A stretch of 64,000 bases of DNA from JAUIKM01 sp964445695 (GCA_964445695.1 CAYULF010000002.1:62001-126000); one strand, 5' to 3'. Positions 19,101-28,088 are shown, counted from the first letter of the stretch. The notes: generated by a model not told the origin, from the letters alone. Program-made: numbers and translations.

Positions 19101-19361
19101 GGTCAGCTCAAAGTCAGTATAACCAGTGTAGGTCACGTCGACATTGTAAGTACCGGCTTCCACCTTTACAATGCGAAATTTGCCGCCAATACCCGCGACC
19201 GCTCCCTGAGATGTACCGCGCAAGCGCACTGTGGCGCCAACTAGCGGTTTGCCATCCTTGCTGTCCACAACCATGCCTTCGAGCACACCGTAAATACTGG
19301 CATAGCTCAGCGACGGTACGAAGAGGACGGCAACAACCAGGATGAGTAACCTTTGCAGCAT
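16188..19361 (-). CDS. TonB-dependent outer-membrane receptor with carboxypeptidase-regulatory-like domain
   Basis: 1057 residues from the ATG at 19361, which has AGGAG at good spacing and begins a signal peptide (MLQRLLILVVAVLFVPSLSYA). A CarboxypepD_reg-like domain lies at about 25-105 (GVLEGMVVDSKDGKPLVGATV). The plug domain follows at about 120-235 (GSGFNIRGQRAEHTQVRING, EVVTGGLGAEYGNAIGGVVN). The rest is a long beta-barrel ending in YPRTVSFGLILYF with the expected terminal aromatic. It would import an unknown ligand, or act in export, using TonB energy. It is first in a three-gene block with the 1347-residue secreted protein and the PorV-like protein. No SusD-type lipoprotein is present. 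Confidence 0.9.
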   Translation of the reverse strand: MLQRLLILVVAVLFVPSLSYASIYGVLEGMVVDSKDGKPLVGATVRLRGTSQGAVAGIGGKFRIVKVEAGTYNVDVTYTGYTDFELTNVTVNPDQTTKIEVQMVAVGVTTDDVVIVADRNVLVKNDQIGTSRAISSDQATSIPRDNIAGAVTRSAGVQAGGSGFNIRGQRAEHTQVRINGFNVNDEFSGAGGAVGLNDQPTISPFATEQVEVVTGGLGAEYGNAIGGVVNTVVKAGRTDRYEGHARWRTNAEALYGKADNGAQAQASNSNTFEFGVGGPIPALDKTTFYISGRYVADEFRGAGLEVYDPIGNNLGQRPDQGSWVRNITGRFDIGLTNDIRLQLGGTYGATSLESSSWQWLYVDDTALFPDGTTNDVPERVAKQAVVNLTLNQLYARMSHTITNSSFYELAFSWNSRRQEINKRKSFDDPTLLGNIELWEPVDEVTIFTNPEGNVVVENQPDRILDNFAETEATTLTEDGLLSGVRPVRNPITGYIEGGENNTGTFNPYGLQQLTTGGNDYFVTHGNQRALDFRTSTYFQVDGNYTSIFDINDFNHTLKAGFELRLFSLERHQNSLPWNDQPFYDIYTSEWGGNFYAEDPDVRELTSQPYEPMDGAIYIQDQIKYKGIIFSPGVRLDFMTPNAEFRTRIDSFVSIVDKVRAPEFFEDSPTRIRVSPRLSVAYPVTDRSNLSLSYTVQYQRPTFNNFYDAFNTDLLRGNQIIGTPNLEPQTVKAYQVAYNGQFTDDMAFDVTAYYRDMFNMTGITYVPATPVPYSVYSVAEYGNSRGIELTYRKLPVNDNIGFSANYTLSQARGTSSATGTNYSLIVTGGTDGFTDSLRTFPLTEYYLSFDIRHRINSSLDLIWRDGEGPTIGGLKVLEHTRLTFTGDYSSGTPYTRLNRAGEQIGEYNGERQPDFWRIDTRIQRDIPLKDLFGESLGNTRLTLFVDVFNITNRTVATGYYARTGSPDNDGNVLDRKVGDFSSVEFYRDADSDPRAARADQYDSFGNRLYNVESDVNLDGVITQEEKFQSYQQFVSDFQSLRGNYQYPRTVSFGLILYF

Positions 19362-19898
19362 AGGTCCAGCTCCTTCAGTAAATAAATGAACGCCGCCGAT
19401 TCGGAGGATCACTCGAGGCTGCGGCCAGGACGTTCAATGGTTCATTGAAATATGTCTGTATGTTTTTCTCTGAGTTTTTTTGGCGGTTTTTTTTTGAAAC
19501 CGCACCGAAACTTCGCGCGTACCACTGCGTCATTATTGGCACAACTGCAGCCCATCAGGGCGCATCAATACTCAATCGGCATAACGCAATGCCGGTTCAG
19601 TACTCGCGAAACTCCAGCGTAGACAATGCCCTTTACCAAAAGGTTACATTGCGATAACCACTTCGCGCAGCACTGAAACCAAACAAAATCACACCATCTC
19701 CGTGGGCTCTTCATCAACGGAAACGGCTCAGAAATTCTGGTTCACTTCTTCTTCATGCGGCGTTAAAAAACGCGAAAGATAGACAAGAAAGCGCAAATAA
19801 TGAACTTTCTTTTGACTTGACAGGCAGTGGATGTGTTGTAGCCGGCCGCCTAAACGGTCATGAACCGCCCCTGGTTCCCGCCTGGCGCTAATTTTACG
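19362..19898. other. Non-coding region with spaced T-tracts upstream of the TonB receptor gene
   Basis: 537 bases without a convincing gene. Three T-tracts on the plus strand (19463-19467, 19475-19481, 19487-19495; A-tracts on the minus strand) have centres about 13 bases apart and sit roughly 100-135 bases upstream of the receptor ATG. They may act as an UP-type or bent-DNA promoter element for the receptor block, but no clear -35/-10 pair was found. The remainder is unremarkable. Confidence 0.5.
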
Positions 19899-21722
19899 TC
19901 AACGTGCAATGGTAATGCCGATACCGTTCCGAGTTTGACCGTCCGATATCGTGCAGTAATATACTCCGTCCAGAAGCTGAAAATTTTCCAGCGACAGCGC
20001 CAGGTCCGTCTGTCCGGCATTGACGCGTCCTTCGTAGAGCATCCCGAGCCTGCGACCTATGCGATCAAAAAGTTCCACGCGCACGGCAGCGCCGCGTTGT
20101 GCGTCCACGCGCAGCGTGCACTCCGACTGCACGGGATTCGGAAACACCTCCAGACTGAAAGGCTGAACCGCCGTACGCACCGTCGGCGAATCCACCGAAG
20201 CAATCACGTCGCTGAGCTCGTCGGCCGGAAAACGCAGAATAATGACCGAGTCCAGCTCCGGTGCTTCGCCTTCAAGACGTAGACCAGGTCGGTCGCCCTG
20301 TTGCCAGGCGATGTACAGATGCTCGTCCACAAAACCGGCTATCGATCCGTACAGGCAGTCCTTGCCTTCAGGCGTCAGATCCTGTGCGACCGACCATTCG
20401 CCGGGATTAATCTCGCGTGTCAAATAGACGTGACCAAAAAGCGCATCTTCAATCGAACCGCCGTCGCGGTTCAAAGTCGTCATGTCGCCGTTTTTCACCG
20501 AGGTGTAAACGCAATATGCTTTGTTGTCGGCGTCGAAGGCCAACTGCGGAAAGCGAGTGTAGTTGGTGGCCGCAGCCGTTTCAACGAATACGCCTTCGCC
20601 GTCCCACAACTCGCCGGCCGGACGGCCAATTTGCGTGTAGCCGTCTTCGCCCGCAATCTTATGTGCCAACCCGTACTTGCCGAAGGCCGTCGTGTCGACA
20701 TAGATCGTGTCGCGTCCGTCGCGCACAATTTCACCGCCATTACGCGATCCGACGCCTGAGACGTAAACCCGCAGCAGCGGGAACACGACGTGAACGCGCC
20801 CCGTACCGTCTATCTTGACGTCGATGTCGGCGCCGGGAGCAAATACTGTGTCGCTGACAAAAGCTGCCTGCCCCTGGACGTTGCCGCGGTCGTTGAGACG
20901 TGTAAACGTCGGTTCCATCAGCGTGGTAAGATTCTGCCAGCTTTCGCCGTTGTCGCTGGAGCGACGCATGTGCAGACGGAAAAAGCGGTCCATGTAGACC
21001 AGGACGGCGTCGTTGTTATGCGCGTCAAAGGCCAAAGCGTCAAACTCGACGATGCGCGGTCCGGCGCCGTCCGGCGCAGCTGAACTCGTCAAGGCTTTCT
21101 CGGTTGTCCAGTTTGAGCCTTCGTCATCAGATTGCACGTAGTAAATGTGGCGCTCCTTGGAACCGGACACATAGGTGTACACCATGTGCGTACGGTCCTG
21201 CGCCCCAACGGCGGTACGCGGGAAGAACGTGGAAAGCGGCGCGGCGGGAAGCGTCTGGAACGATTCTTCGCGCAGCTTGCTGTTTTTCGAAAATTGTGCG
21301 GGCGTGTGCGAGGAAATTCCGACCGTTCCGTCGGAATACACGGCCATATCGGGCCAGCCGGCGTTTGCGAACTCAACGCGCTGCCAGTCGCTAATGCGCT
21401 CCATCGCATCGTCCGTCAGGTCGTAGAGTGTGTAGTAGCTGCCGCGCGTGTCACTGCCCTGCTCGTCAACCGCGCCCATCCAGACAAGGCGCAGCAAGTC
21501 CTGATCGGCACTGTAGTCGAGTCTGTAAGAAAGGGAGTGTTGTGTCTGCCGGTGAAAGTAGGTGTGGCCCGCTGAAACGGTGCGTTTCTCGGCCAGAAGT
21601 GCATCGCCGGTCTCTTTGGCAAAACCGCCGACGGGATCGGCGCTGAGAACAAACATACATGTCAAAGCCGACAGCGCCGCCAGGCCGAAGACGGGCGCCA
21701 GACGCATTTCAGATTTTGTCAT
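19899..21722 (-). CDS. Asp-box beta-propeller secreted protein with T9SS type A C-terminal domain
   Basis: 607 residues from the ATG at 21722, which has GGAG upstream. A start five codons later (MRLAPVFGL) is also possible; both lead into a signal peptide. Asp-box motifs are visible (QSDDEGSNWTTEK, SSDNGESWQNL), indicating a sialidase-type propeller, but the catalytic set of true sialidases was not identified. The C-terminus (LEVFPNPVQSECTLRVDAQ ... LLDGVYYCTISDGQ) is a T9SS type A sorting domain. It is divergent from another Asp-box T9SS gene at 22351, suggesting related surface functions. Confidence 0.85.
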   Translation of the reverse strand: MTKSEMRLAPVFGLAALSALTCMFVLSADPVGGFAKETGDALLAEKRTVSAGHTYFHRQTQHSLSYRLDYSADQDLLRLVWMGAVDEQGSDTRGSYYTLYDLTDDAMERISDWQRVEFANAGWPDMAVYSDGTVGISSHTPAQFSKNSKLREESFQTLPAAPLSTFFPRTAVGAQDRTHMVYTYVSGSKERHIYYVQSDDEGSNWTTEKALTSSAAPDGAGPRIVEFDALAFDAHNNDAVLVYMDRFFRLHMRRSSDNGESWQNLTTLMEPTFTRLNDRGNVQGQAAFVSDTVFAPGADIDVKIDGTGRVHVVFPLLRVYVSGVGSRNGGEIVRDGRDTIYVDTTAFGKYGLAHKIAGEDGYTQIGRPAGELWDGEGVFVETAAATNYTRFPQLAFDADNKAYCVYTSVKNGDMTTLNRDGGSIEDALFGHVYLTREINPGEWSVAQDLTPEGKDCLYGSIAGFVDEHLYIAWQQGDRPGLRLEGEAPELDSVIILRFPADELSDVIASVDSPTVRTAVQPFSLEVFPNPVQSECTLRVDAQRGAAVRVELFDRIGRRLGMLYEGRVNAGQTDLALSLENFQLLDGVYYCTISDGQTRNGIGITIAR

Positions 21723-22350
21723 TCGAATGTAAACTCCGATCCGACTGTCTTTCGATCTTCCCACTGTTTGTCAGCTTGCGTGCCGAGTACAGCGGCGCGA
21801 CTTTGTGGTGCCTGCCGCTCCGCACACCATGAGAATTCGGCTGCGTGCCGCATCCTCAGCAGATACACCAGAGTTCACGAAATTCCTAAAATTTTCCTTA
21901 AGAAAAAAGCTCTTTACATTTCGCTGCATCGGAACTTCGTCGTGAGCTACGTGGTTCCGCCCCTGGCACGCATCGGCGCCGGAGGAAGTTCGACGACGCA
22001 TTCGGTGCTTCTTTCGTCCCCGCCCCGTCCGGCCTCAAACCCCGACCGCATGGGAAATGTTTGTGCGGGGTGAAACCAAATCGGGCTCAGCTTGATCATA
22101 TTGGGACGCAGATTGGTCGAACTCCCAAGTGTTTGATGGAGAGCGGAAATATGTATAATTTATGGGTTAACGATTTTTTACAATCGTGCTAAGTTGCATT
22201 TCAGAACGTGCCGCACTCCTGCTTGCGGGACCGCGACGCAGACGAAACGAAGGTTTGCACGGCGGCTTGATTTCAGCGGCCAACAACACTACGACACTAC
22301 ATCTTTGGTTTCCTAAACTTCATTATTTCTCTTCTTTGGAGCGTGGTTAT
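21723..22350. other. Non-coding region between two divergent T9SS cargo genes
   Basis: 628 bases with no convincing gene. It holds one plausible plus-strand promoter (22132-22159), giving a leader of roughly 185 bases before the ATG at 22351. The leader includes a frame open from 22186 with no coding character. The minus-strand promoter for the 21722 gene was not identified. Confidence 0.55.
22132..22159 (+). promoter_or_regulatory. Possible sigma70-type promoter for the 22351 gene
   Basis: A perfect TATAAT at 22154-22159 lies 16 bases downstream of TTTGAT (22132-22137), or 15 bases after TTGATG. Spacing is at the short end. It would give a long 5' leader. Confidence 0.35.
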
Positions 22351-24333
22351 ATGAACATTTCCCGACTACTTTGCGCGGCGTTGGCCGTCCTTGTGGTTTC
22401 GGCCTCCGTGAGCGAAGCTCGCCACACCCTGTCCGAAATTCGCGCCAAAACGGCCCTCAAAAACGTCGACGACCCCGGCGTCGTAAGCTCGATGAAAACC
22501 AACAAAGGCGCGACCGACCGCGTGCTTGGACTCGACGCTACGATTTTCGATTCGCTCGAAAACGGGTTCTCCTACTACAACAACACTCAGTCGCCCCTGC
22601 GCTACGACCCGAACACGGGCATGCTCGTAACGGTCCTGCGCGGCGGTATTCCCGGTGATCCCGTTTTCAATCGCAACCGCGGCTTCCTGCGCTTTTCGGA
22701 TGATCTCGGTGAAACCTGGTCCGATTCCTACGGTCCGTTGCAGGATCCCATCGATCCCGTACAGGATTCGCTGCGTTACCCCAACGTCGCGGTGTACTCG
22801 CCCGACGGCGCGACCAGCGTTGACGATCTGACCTTTATCCACTCCTACCCCTACGTCAACGGCGGCTGGGGTCAGTACGGTATCGGATTTACCTTCGGCA
22901 ACGAACTGCAGCCCTTTTCCTTCCCGGTTGCTCCTCTTGCAATCGACGGCGAAGAATACGACTGGCTGCCCAACACCTGTCTGACGATCGCGCCCGACGG
23001 CTTGACCGGCATTGTTTTTGTTCCCCTTGATTCGCCTGAGTTTGCACACCCGGAGAACAACAATAACATCGGTATGATCAAGTACAACTGGGCCGAAGAC
23101 GACGAGCCTGTCGGTTCGGTCCCCGAGCCCTTCCAGTCCCTCGTTTTTGACGAACCCGTCGACGTCGGTACGACGGCCGCCGAAGACCTGCGTACCAACC
23201 GCCTGATTCAGGTGGGTTGGGACGAGAACGACGCCCTGTACGTCGGTGTGATCGGCGAACTGCGCGCCAACGGCAGCGCCGCCTGGGACGTGCCGATGAT
23301 CATCAAATCGACCGACTTAGGCGAGACCTGGTCCGAGTGGGACTTCCTCCCCGAGCAGGATTTCGTCGACTACCTGAACAGCATCGGCGCTATCTTCCCG
23401 ACCAACAGCGACTACTTCCTGCTCGGCCAGGACATGCACGTCGTCGGTGAAGACCACGTCGTCATCGTCTGCTCGCTCGTTGAAGGCGTTGAGTCCGACA
23501 ACGAACTGGACCGCATTCTCGAATTCGAATACAACAGCGGCGAATGGACCATCCGTTACGTCGGCCCGAACACCGGCCGCTTCCAGTCTTTCTTCCACTC
23601 GCAGGAAGAATTCGACACCAACGACGGCCAGCAACCGCAAACGCTGCCCGACATCCAGGTGTCGATGACCGTTGACGGTGAGCATCTCGTGGCGAAGTGG
23701 GTTGACCTCGTTCCCTACACGGTGCTTATCGATGGCGAAGAAACGGAAATCACGTCCTACGACATTTTCTTTGCTACCCGCGCCGTCGGCAGCAACGAGT
23801 GGGGCCCTGCCGTCAACGTGACGAACAGCATCTTCCACGAGAAAGTCACGTGGATCCCCGACATCCTCCCGAGCCTGAGCGAGATTCCGCTGATCACGAA
23901 TCGCACGAACTTCGCCGTCAACACCTGGTTGAACGAGCAGGAAGCTCCGGATGACAGCCTGAACCTGAACGTCGCACAACGCATGATCTTCGCGAACCAG
24001 CACGTCATGTACACGAAGCTGAACCTGAGCGGCATTAGCACCGGTGTTGGCGAAGGCGGACAATCTCTGCCGAAAGCCGCCAACGTCACGGTTGCTCCGA
24101 ACCCCGCGACCAACGTTGCGCACGTCAGCTTCGAACTTCCGAACACGGGCCACACGACCGTCAGCGTCTTTGACCTCTTCGGCCGTAAAATCGCGACGAT
24201 TCACGACGGGCTCATGCCCGCCGGCACGCATTCGCTCGAATACAATGTTAACGGCAGCTACAGCGGCACCTACTTTGTGCAGGTTACGCTGGACGGCGTT
24301 AACACGTCCGAGAGCTTCATGATCACCCGTTGA
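22351..24333 (+). CDS. Asp-box secreted protein with T9SS type A C-terminal domain
   Basis: 660 residues from the ATG at 22351 (TTTGGAG upstream), which begins the signal peptide MNISRLLCAALAVLVVSASV; the longer open frame from 22186 is not credible. Asp-box motifs FSDDLGETWSDSYG and STDLGETWSEWDF indicate a beta-propeller. The protein is acidic with many D/E/N residues, typical of secreted proteins. The last ~80 residues (VTVAPNPATNVAHVSFELP ... GTYFVQVTLDG) are a T9SS type A domain. Codon use is strongly C-ending (GTC, AAC, GAC), unlike many neighbours, which fits high expression. A strong terminator follows at once. The substrate is unknown. Confidence 0.88.
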   Translation: MNISRLLCAALAVLVVSASVSEARHTLSEIRAKTALKNVDDPGVVSSMKTNKGATDRVLGLDATIFDSLENGFSYYNNTQSPLRYDPNTGMLVTVLRGGIPGDPVFNRNRGFLRFSDDLGETWSDSYGPLQDPIDPVQDSLRYPNVAVYSPDGATSVDDLTFIHSYPYVNGGWGQYGIGFTFGNELQPFSFPVAPLAIDGEEYDWLPNTCLTIAPDGLTGIVFVPLDSPEFAHPENNNNIGMIKYNWAEDDEPVGSVPEPFQSLVFDEPVDVGTTAAEDLRTNRLIQVGWDENDALYVGVIGELRANGSAAWDVPMIIKSTDLGETWSEWDFLPEQDFVDYLNSIGAIFPTNSDYFLLGQDMHVVGEDHVVIVCSLVEGVESDNELDRILEFEYNSGEWTIRYVGPNTGRFQSFFHSQEEFDTNDGQQPQTLPDIQVSMTVDGEHLVAKWVDLVPYTVLIDGEETEITSYDIFFATRAVGSNEWGPAVNVTNSIFHEKVTWIPDILPSLSEIPLITNRTNFAVNTWLNEQEAPDDSLNLNVAQRMIFANQHVMYTKLNLSGISTGVGEGGQSLPKAANVTVAPNPATNVAHVSFELPNTGHTTVSVFDLFGRKIATIHDGLMPAGTHSLEYNVNGSYSGTYFVQVTLDGVNTSESFMITR

Positions 24334-24364
24334 TCCTGACGACTTAAAGACGGTATAGATATAA

Positions 24365-24404
24365 ACAGCCGCTTCATCCCTGAGATGGAGCGGCTGTTTT
24401 TTTT
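24365..24404 (+). terminator. Strong Rho-independent terminator
   Basis: A 9-bp perfect stem (24365-24373 with 24389-24397) around a 15-base loop is followed by a run of eight T. It lies 31 bases after the stop of the Asp-box gene. Confidence 0.92.
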
Positions 24405-24712
24405 GGTGCTGATCCAGGATTATCCTTGCCTGAGGCGCTCACACGCCGGCTGGAATCAAACGCACGGTCATTCTTTGGAGCAGCATGCCCGCGTGGCTTT
24501 TTCTGACCTTTTTGTTTGCCACGGAGCTGGAAGTGGAAAGCCGCAGTACCGACAATAAACAACATTCAACACGCCGCGCGGAGACGAGCAGGAGGAAACA
24601 GCAAGCCCCGGCACAGCCGGAGGCGCGGCGCTCAAGGCCGGCAGCCGCGCAGGTAATGAGCGGCGCAACCGGCACTTAAACAATCAACTTCACCGAACTC
24701 CCGAACAGACGC
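24405..24712. other. Non-coding spacer
   Basis: 308 bases between the terminator and the convergent oxygenase gene. Short overlapping frames on both strands show no start signals or recognisable protein; nothing else is seen. Confidence 0.5.
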
Positions 24713-25387
24713 CTACACTTCTCCCCACATGCGCAAAAGGTTCGCGTAGGCATTGCGAACCCGGCGTGTAGACTCACCGTTGGGCGACGCCTCGGTCAGC
24801 TGACTTTGTGCGCTGTTAAGTTCAAACAGAATTTCGCGTTTAAGTGGATCGCGAACAGCGCTCTGCATCCACACCACGGCTGCCGTGCGTCGCCCGCGTG
24901 TAACTTCGGCGACTTCATGTAGAAAATAGGTCGGGTAAACGACCGCATTGCCGCGCGCGAGTTTAAACTTCTGCTCGCGTCCGAAAGCGTGAATGTTAAG
25001 TTCGCCGCCGTCGTAATCCTCGGGCTCATCCAGGAAAATGGTCATCGACATATCGCTTCGCAGCGGCGATTGATTGCCCATCACCGGCACATCGACATGC
25101 GGGCCATAGCTCATGCCGACTTCGTAGCGACTGATCGTAACGTTGGAAAATGCCCGCGGCAGCAGAGCCGCATGGATGAGCGGATAACGACCAATGGCCT
25201 GAAAAATCAGCTGCTCGATGGCGGCGCCGTGTTCGCTCTGATTAATGTCCATTTGCAGATTGTTCTTAACATCCTGCGCACCGGGGCCGGCAGTCAGTTT
25301 ACCGTCGACAAAACGCGCTGACTCCAGGCCGTTGCGAATGCTGTTGCACTCTTCCGACGACAATATTTGATCAAGCTCCAGAATCAT
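24713..25387 (-). CDS. PKHD-type Fe(II)/2-oxoglutarate-dependent oxygenase (PiuC/YbiX family)
   Basis: 224 residues, the usual family length. It is a double-stranded beta-helix dioxygenase with iron ligands H97 and D99 (YGPHVDVP) and H157 (TYFLHEVAEV). R167 (RGRRTAAVVW) is the likely 2-oxoglutarate anchor. Family landmarks MSMTIFLDEPEDYDGGEL and GNAVVYPTYFLH are clear. PiuC proteins are often linked to iron uptake in proteobacteria, but here the neighbours are surface-acylation genes, so the substrate is unknown. GGAG lies about 11 bases before the ATG. Confidence 0.87.
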   Translation of the reverse strand: MILELDQILSSEECNSIRNGLESARFVDGKLTAGPGAQDVKNNLQMDINQSEHGAAIEQLIFQAIGRYPLIHAALLPRAFSNVTISRYEVGMSYGPHVDVPVMGNQSPLRSDMSMTIFLDEPEDYDGGELNIHAFGREQKFKLARGNAVVYPTYFLHEVAEVTRGRRTAAVVWMQSAVRDPLKREILFELNSAQSQLTEASPNGESTRRVRNAYANLLRMWGEV

Positions 25388-25423
25388 TGTAATTCAACTC
25401 CGATGTGAATTGTGGGACAGAAG

Positions 25424-26515
25424 TTAATCGCGTGTTGACAGTTTTGAGCCGTAGCTCCGTGCATCGCGTCGCAGCGAATCCAGATAGGCATCCACGTTCT
25501 GCGCCGTAAGTTTAACGCCGATGCCAAGAGCGTCGGGCGGAAGTTTATCACCTTCGGCGTACAACTGATTTAACATGCGCCGCGCGATGCGCGGCTTGTA
25601 GTGCCAGCCGTTTTCGTCAAAATTTGCAGAGTCTCGCGTCACGTAAGAACGGCCGTAGAAGCTGTAAACATCCGCCCTGGTATGTTTAACGACCAATGCA
25701 ATCGCGTCGAAATAACGATCCGAAATACCGTAGCGATCAAAGTAGTCGTACCAACGGTAGTACTTGGCCGGGATAAGAATTTTGTCCCCTTCTTCAAACA
25801 GCGACGCAAAATGCAGCAACACCGAATCGGGATACATGGTAAATTTTGAAAATTTGTTCTGTGCACTTGCCTCGAATGAGGTGGGAATAATATGCTCCAG
25901 CATCTGATAGCTGGTCGTATCCCAGGCCGTGATTGTGGCACCGGAGTGTTTACCTTTGGCGTGCCGGTACACTTCCCGCATACTCTGGCGCAGCGTTGCG
26001 TAGTTTAACAAGCGAATAGTCATGTAGTCGGCCCAGGCGGGCTGACTGAATACCTGCTCAAAGCGCGCCTGTTTGGCGGCTTCCTCTGGATATAATTCAC
26101 GCGATTTATTCAGCGTAAAACAATCAAAACCACAGAGCACCGCACCGCCGCGCTGTTTAATGCGCTCCAGCAACATGACATTGAGATTGAAGGACGCACC
26201 GGCGACTGAGAGATTCATGGAAAACTTGCCGGTGAGCGAGTCCAGGAACCAGGGATCCGCGCGAAACAATCGCGAAGAACCGAGCAGCGCCAGATCGTAG
26301 CGATCGCTGTCAAAACGCGCCTTGACAAACTCGGGCGCGTCGTCGTAAAGCAGGTCCACAAAGGCCCCGTCCTTGTTGCGGCAGCCGAGTGGGTCGATGT
26401 ACCAGTTAAACAGTCCAACAAGTCCCAACAGCACCAGTGCACTGGTAAAAAACCAGCGCAGCCAGCCGGCCGGCGCGGGAGCGGACTTGCGACTATTAGT
26501 TGAACTGTTGCTCAC
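25424..26515 (-). CDS. Membrane-anchored SGNH-like protein, probable partner of the MBOAT acyltransferase
   Basis: 363 residues from a GTG start. One N-terminal transmembrane segment (about 19-40) is followed by an extracytoplasmic domain. LALLGSSRLFRAD (candidate nucleophile S80 or S81) and the late D-x-x-x-H segment DENGWHYKPR suggest an SGNH-hydrolase-like fold, as in AlgJ/AlgX or DltD-like partners of MBOAT enzymes. It starts 14 bases after the MBOAT stop on the same strand, so the pair is likely an operon that acylates an envelope polysaccharide. The family is not firmly recognised; the role is inferred from context and weak motifs. Confidence 0.7.
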   Translation of the reverse strand: MSNSSTNSRKSAPAPAGWLRWFFTSALVLLGLVGLFNWYIDPLGCRNKDGAFVDLLYDDAPEFVKARFDSDRYDLALLGSSRLFRADPWFLDSLTGKFSMNLSVAGASFNLNVMLLERIKQRGGAVLCGFDCFTLNKSRELYPEEAAKQARFEQVFSQPAWADYMTIRLLNYATLRQSMREVYRHAKGKHSGATITAWDTTSYQMLEHIIPTSFEASAQNKFSKFTMYPDSVLLHFASLFEEGDKILIPAKYYRWYDYFDRYGISDRYFDAIALVVKHTRADVYSFYGRSYVTRDSANFDENGWHYKPRIARRMLNQLYAEGDKLPPDALGIGVKLTAQNVDAYLDSLRRDARSYGSKLSTRD

Positions 26516-26529
26516 GGGCGGAATCGACC

Positions 26530-28005
26530 CTAAAAGTTAAAGTAGAGGAATTCACTGATGCGACTCATGCAGATGATCGCCACGGCAACCAGGACGGCTC
26601 CGACAACTGCCGAGCGCCGATTGAATACGAGACTTGCCGCCAGTTCGTTCGAGTCGCGGAACTTGACCGCCGCCAGCAGCGCCGCCGCCAGAAACAGCAA
26701 ATATTCGGTTTCGTAGCCCGCGGTTGTGCCGCGCACGTTGGCGAACATCACGCCGAATTCCACGCCGTAATCGCGCAGAAACCCGAGTGGACCGGCGAGC
26801 GATTCGCGCAGTACGACGCCCTCCAGCCCCAGCATCCCGCGCAGGATTTTAACGGCATCGCTGAAGCTCGTCGCGCGGAAAAAGACCCAGGTAATGTGTA
26901 CAAATAAAAACGTCGTACACCAGGCCAGCCAGTTGGGCAGGCGCAGGCCGGCGCGATTCCACCAGCGGTGTACAACCAGACCCGCGCCGTGCAGAGCGCC
27001 CCACATGACAAATGTCCAGCCGGCGCCGTGCCACAGACCGCCAAGCAGAAAAGTCAAAAACAGGTTTCCCCAGGTCCGCGCCTCGCCATTGCGATTGCCT
27101 CCAAGCGGAATGTAGACATAGTCGCGCAGGAAGCGCCCCAGCGTCACATGCCAGCGTCGCCAGAAGTCCTGCAGGTCGAGCGCTTTGTACGGCGCAGCGA
27201 AGTTGACGGGCAGTTTGATGTTAAACATCAGCGCCGCGCCCATCGCCATGTCCGTGTAACCGCTGAAGTCAAAATACAACTGCAACGTGTAAGCCAGGCT
27301 GGCGACCCAGGATTCAACAAAGGTGACGCTTGCGGCCACATCGTAAGCATTGGTCGCCCAGATGGCCAATGTGTCGGCTACCACAACCTTCTTAAACAAT
27401 CCGAGGCTGAAGAGGAAGACTCCGCGTGCGATGTTCTCCGTGTCGAGCGCGCGGCGGGACGCATCGGCAAACTGCGGCATCATCTCACTGTGATGCACAA
27501 TCGGCCCGGCAATCAACTGCGGAAAATAGGTGACGAACAGCGCATAGTTGAAAAAGCTGTACTCGCGCGTTTCACCGCGATACGAGTCGACCAGATACGC
27601 AATTTGCTGAAACGTGAAAAAGCTGATAGCCAGCGGCAAAACCAGATGCAGGAGCGGCAGGTCGCCTTGCAGAATCCAGTTGAGATTGTCGATGAAAAAG
27701 TCGGCGTATTTGAAATAGCCGAGCAGACCCAGGTTGAGCGCCACCCCGCCGATCAGCACCATCCGCCGGTTGTCCGAAGCGGAAGCGCGCATCCTGCCCA
27801 GCCTGCCACCGACGTAAAAGTTGAACAGCATGGAGCCGAGTATCAGCGGCAGATAGACGGGATTCCACCAGCTGTAGAACAACAGTGAGGCGGCCACCAG
27901 CCAGAGTTTGCCCGCCTGATCCCCCAGAGTGCGATTCAGGCTGAAATAGCCCAGCAAACTGAGCGGCAGGAACGCCAGCATGAAGGTGAAAGAGTTGAAT
28001 AGCAT
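26530..28005 (-). CDS. MBOAT family O-acyltransferase (AlgI-like)
   Basis: 491 residues with about ten hydrophobic segments. The MBOAT signature is clear: DFSGYTDMAMGAALMFNIKLP, FWRRWHVTLGRFLRDYVYIPLGGNR, and the active region GGLWHGAGWTFVMWGALHG with histidines at about 326 and 339. AlgI-type proteins pass acetyl groups across the inner membrane for O-acetylation of exported polysaccharides. It precedes the SGNH-like gene on the same strand. No alginate or other polymer synthesis genes are in the window, so the acceptor is unknown. Confidence 0.92.
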   Translation of the reverse strand: MLFNSFTFMLAFLPLSLLGYFSLNRTLGDQAGKLWLVAASLLFYSWWNPVYLPLILGSMLFNFYVGGRLGRMRASASDNRRMVLIGGVALNLGLLGYFKYADFFIDNLNWILQGDLPLLHLVLPLAISFFTFQQIAYLVDSYRGETREYSFFNYALFVTYFPQLIAGPIVHHSEMMPQFADASRRALDTENIARGVFLFSLGLFKKVVVADTLAIWATNAYDVAASVTFVESWVASLAYTLQLYFDFSGYTDMAMGAALMFNIKLPVNFAAPYKALDLQDFWRRWHVTLGRFLRDYVYIPLGGNRNGEARTWGNLFLTFLLGGLWHGAGWTFVMWGALHGAGLVVHRWWNRAGLRLPNWLAWCTTFLFVHITWVFFRATSFSDAVKILRGMLGLEGVVLRESLAGPLGFLRDYGVEFGVMFANVRGTTAGYETEYLLFLAAALLAAVKFRDSNELAASLVFNRRSAVVGAVLVAVAIICMSRISEFLYFNF

Positions 28006-28088
28006 GTGCGTGCACGCCGGTCGGGCGTCGGCGGGGCCCCGGAGTTTGAAATACTTTCAGGCGCGAAATTAGCGAATGCGCCGCAACC

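Noticed and set aside
17178..19244. 688-codon plus-strand ORF across the TonB receptor gene
   Set aside because: Antisense shadow of a GC-rich gene: no start signals, Arg/Val-rich composition, and the opposite strand encodes an unmistakable receptor.
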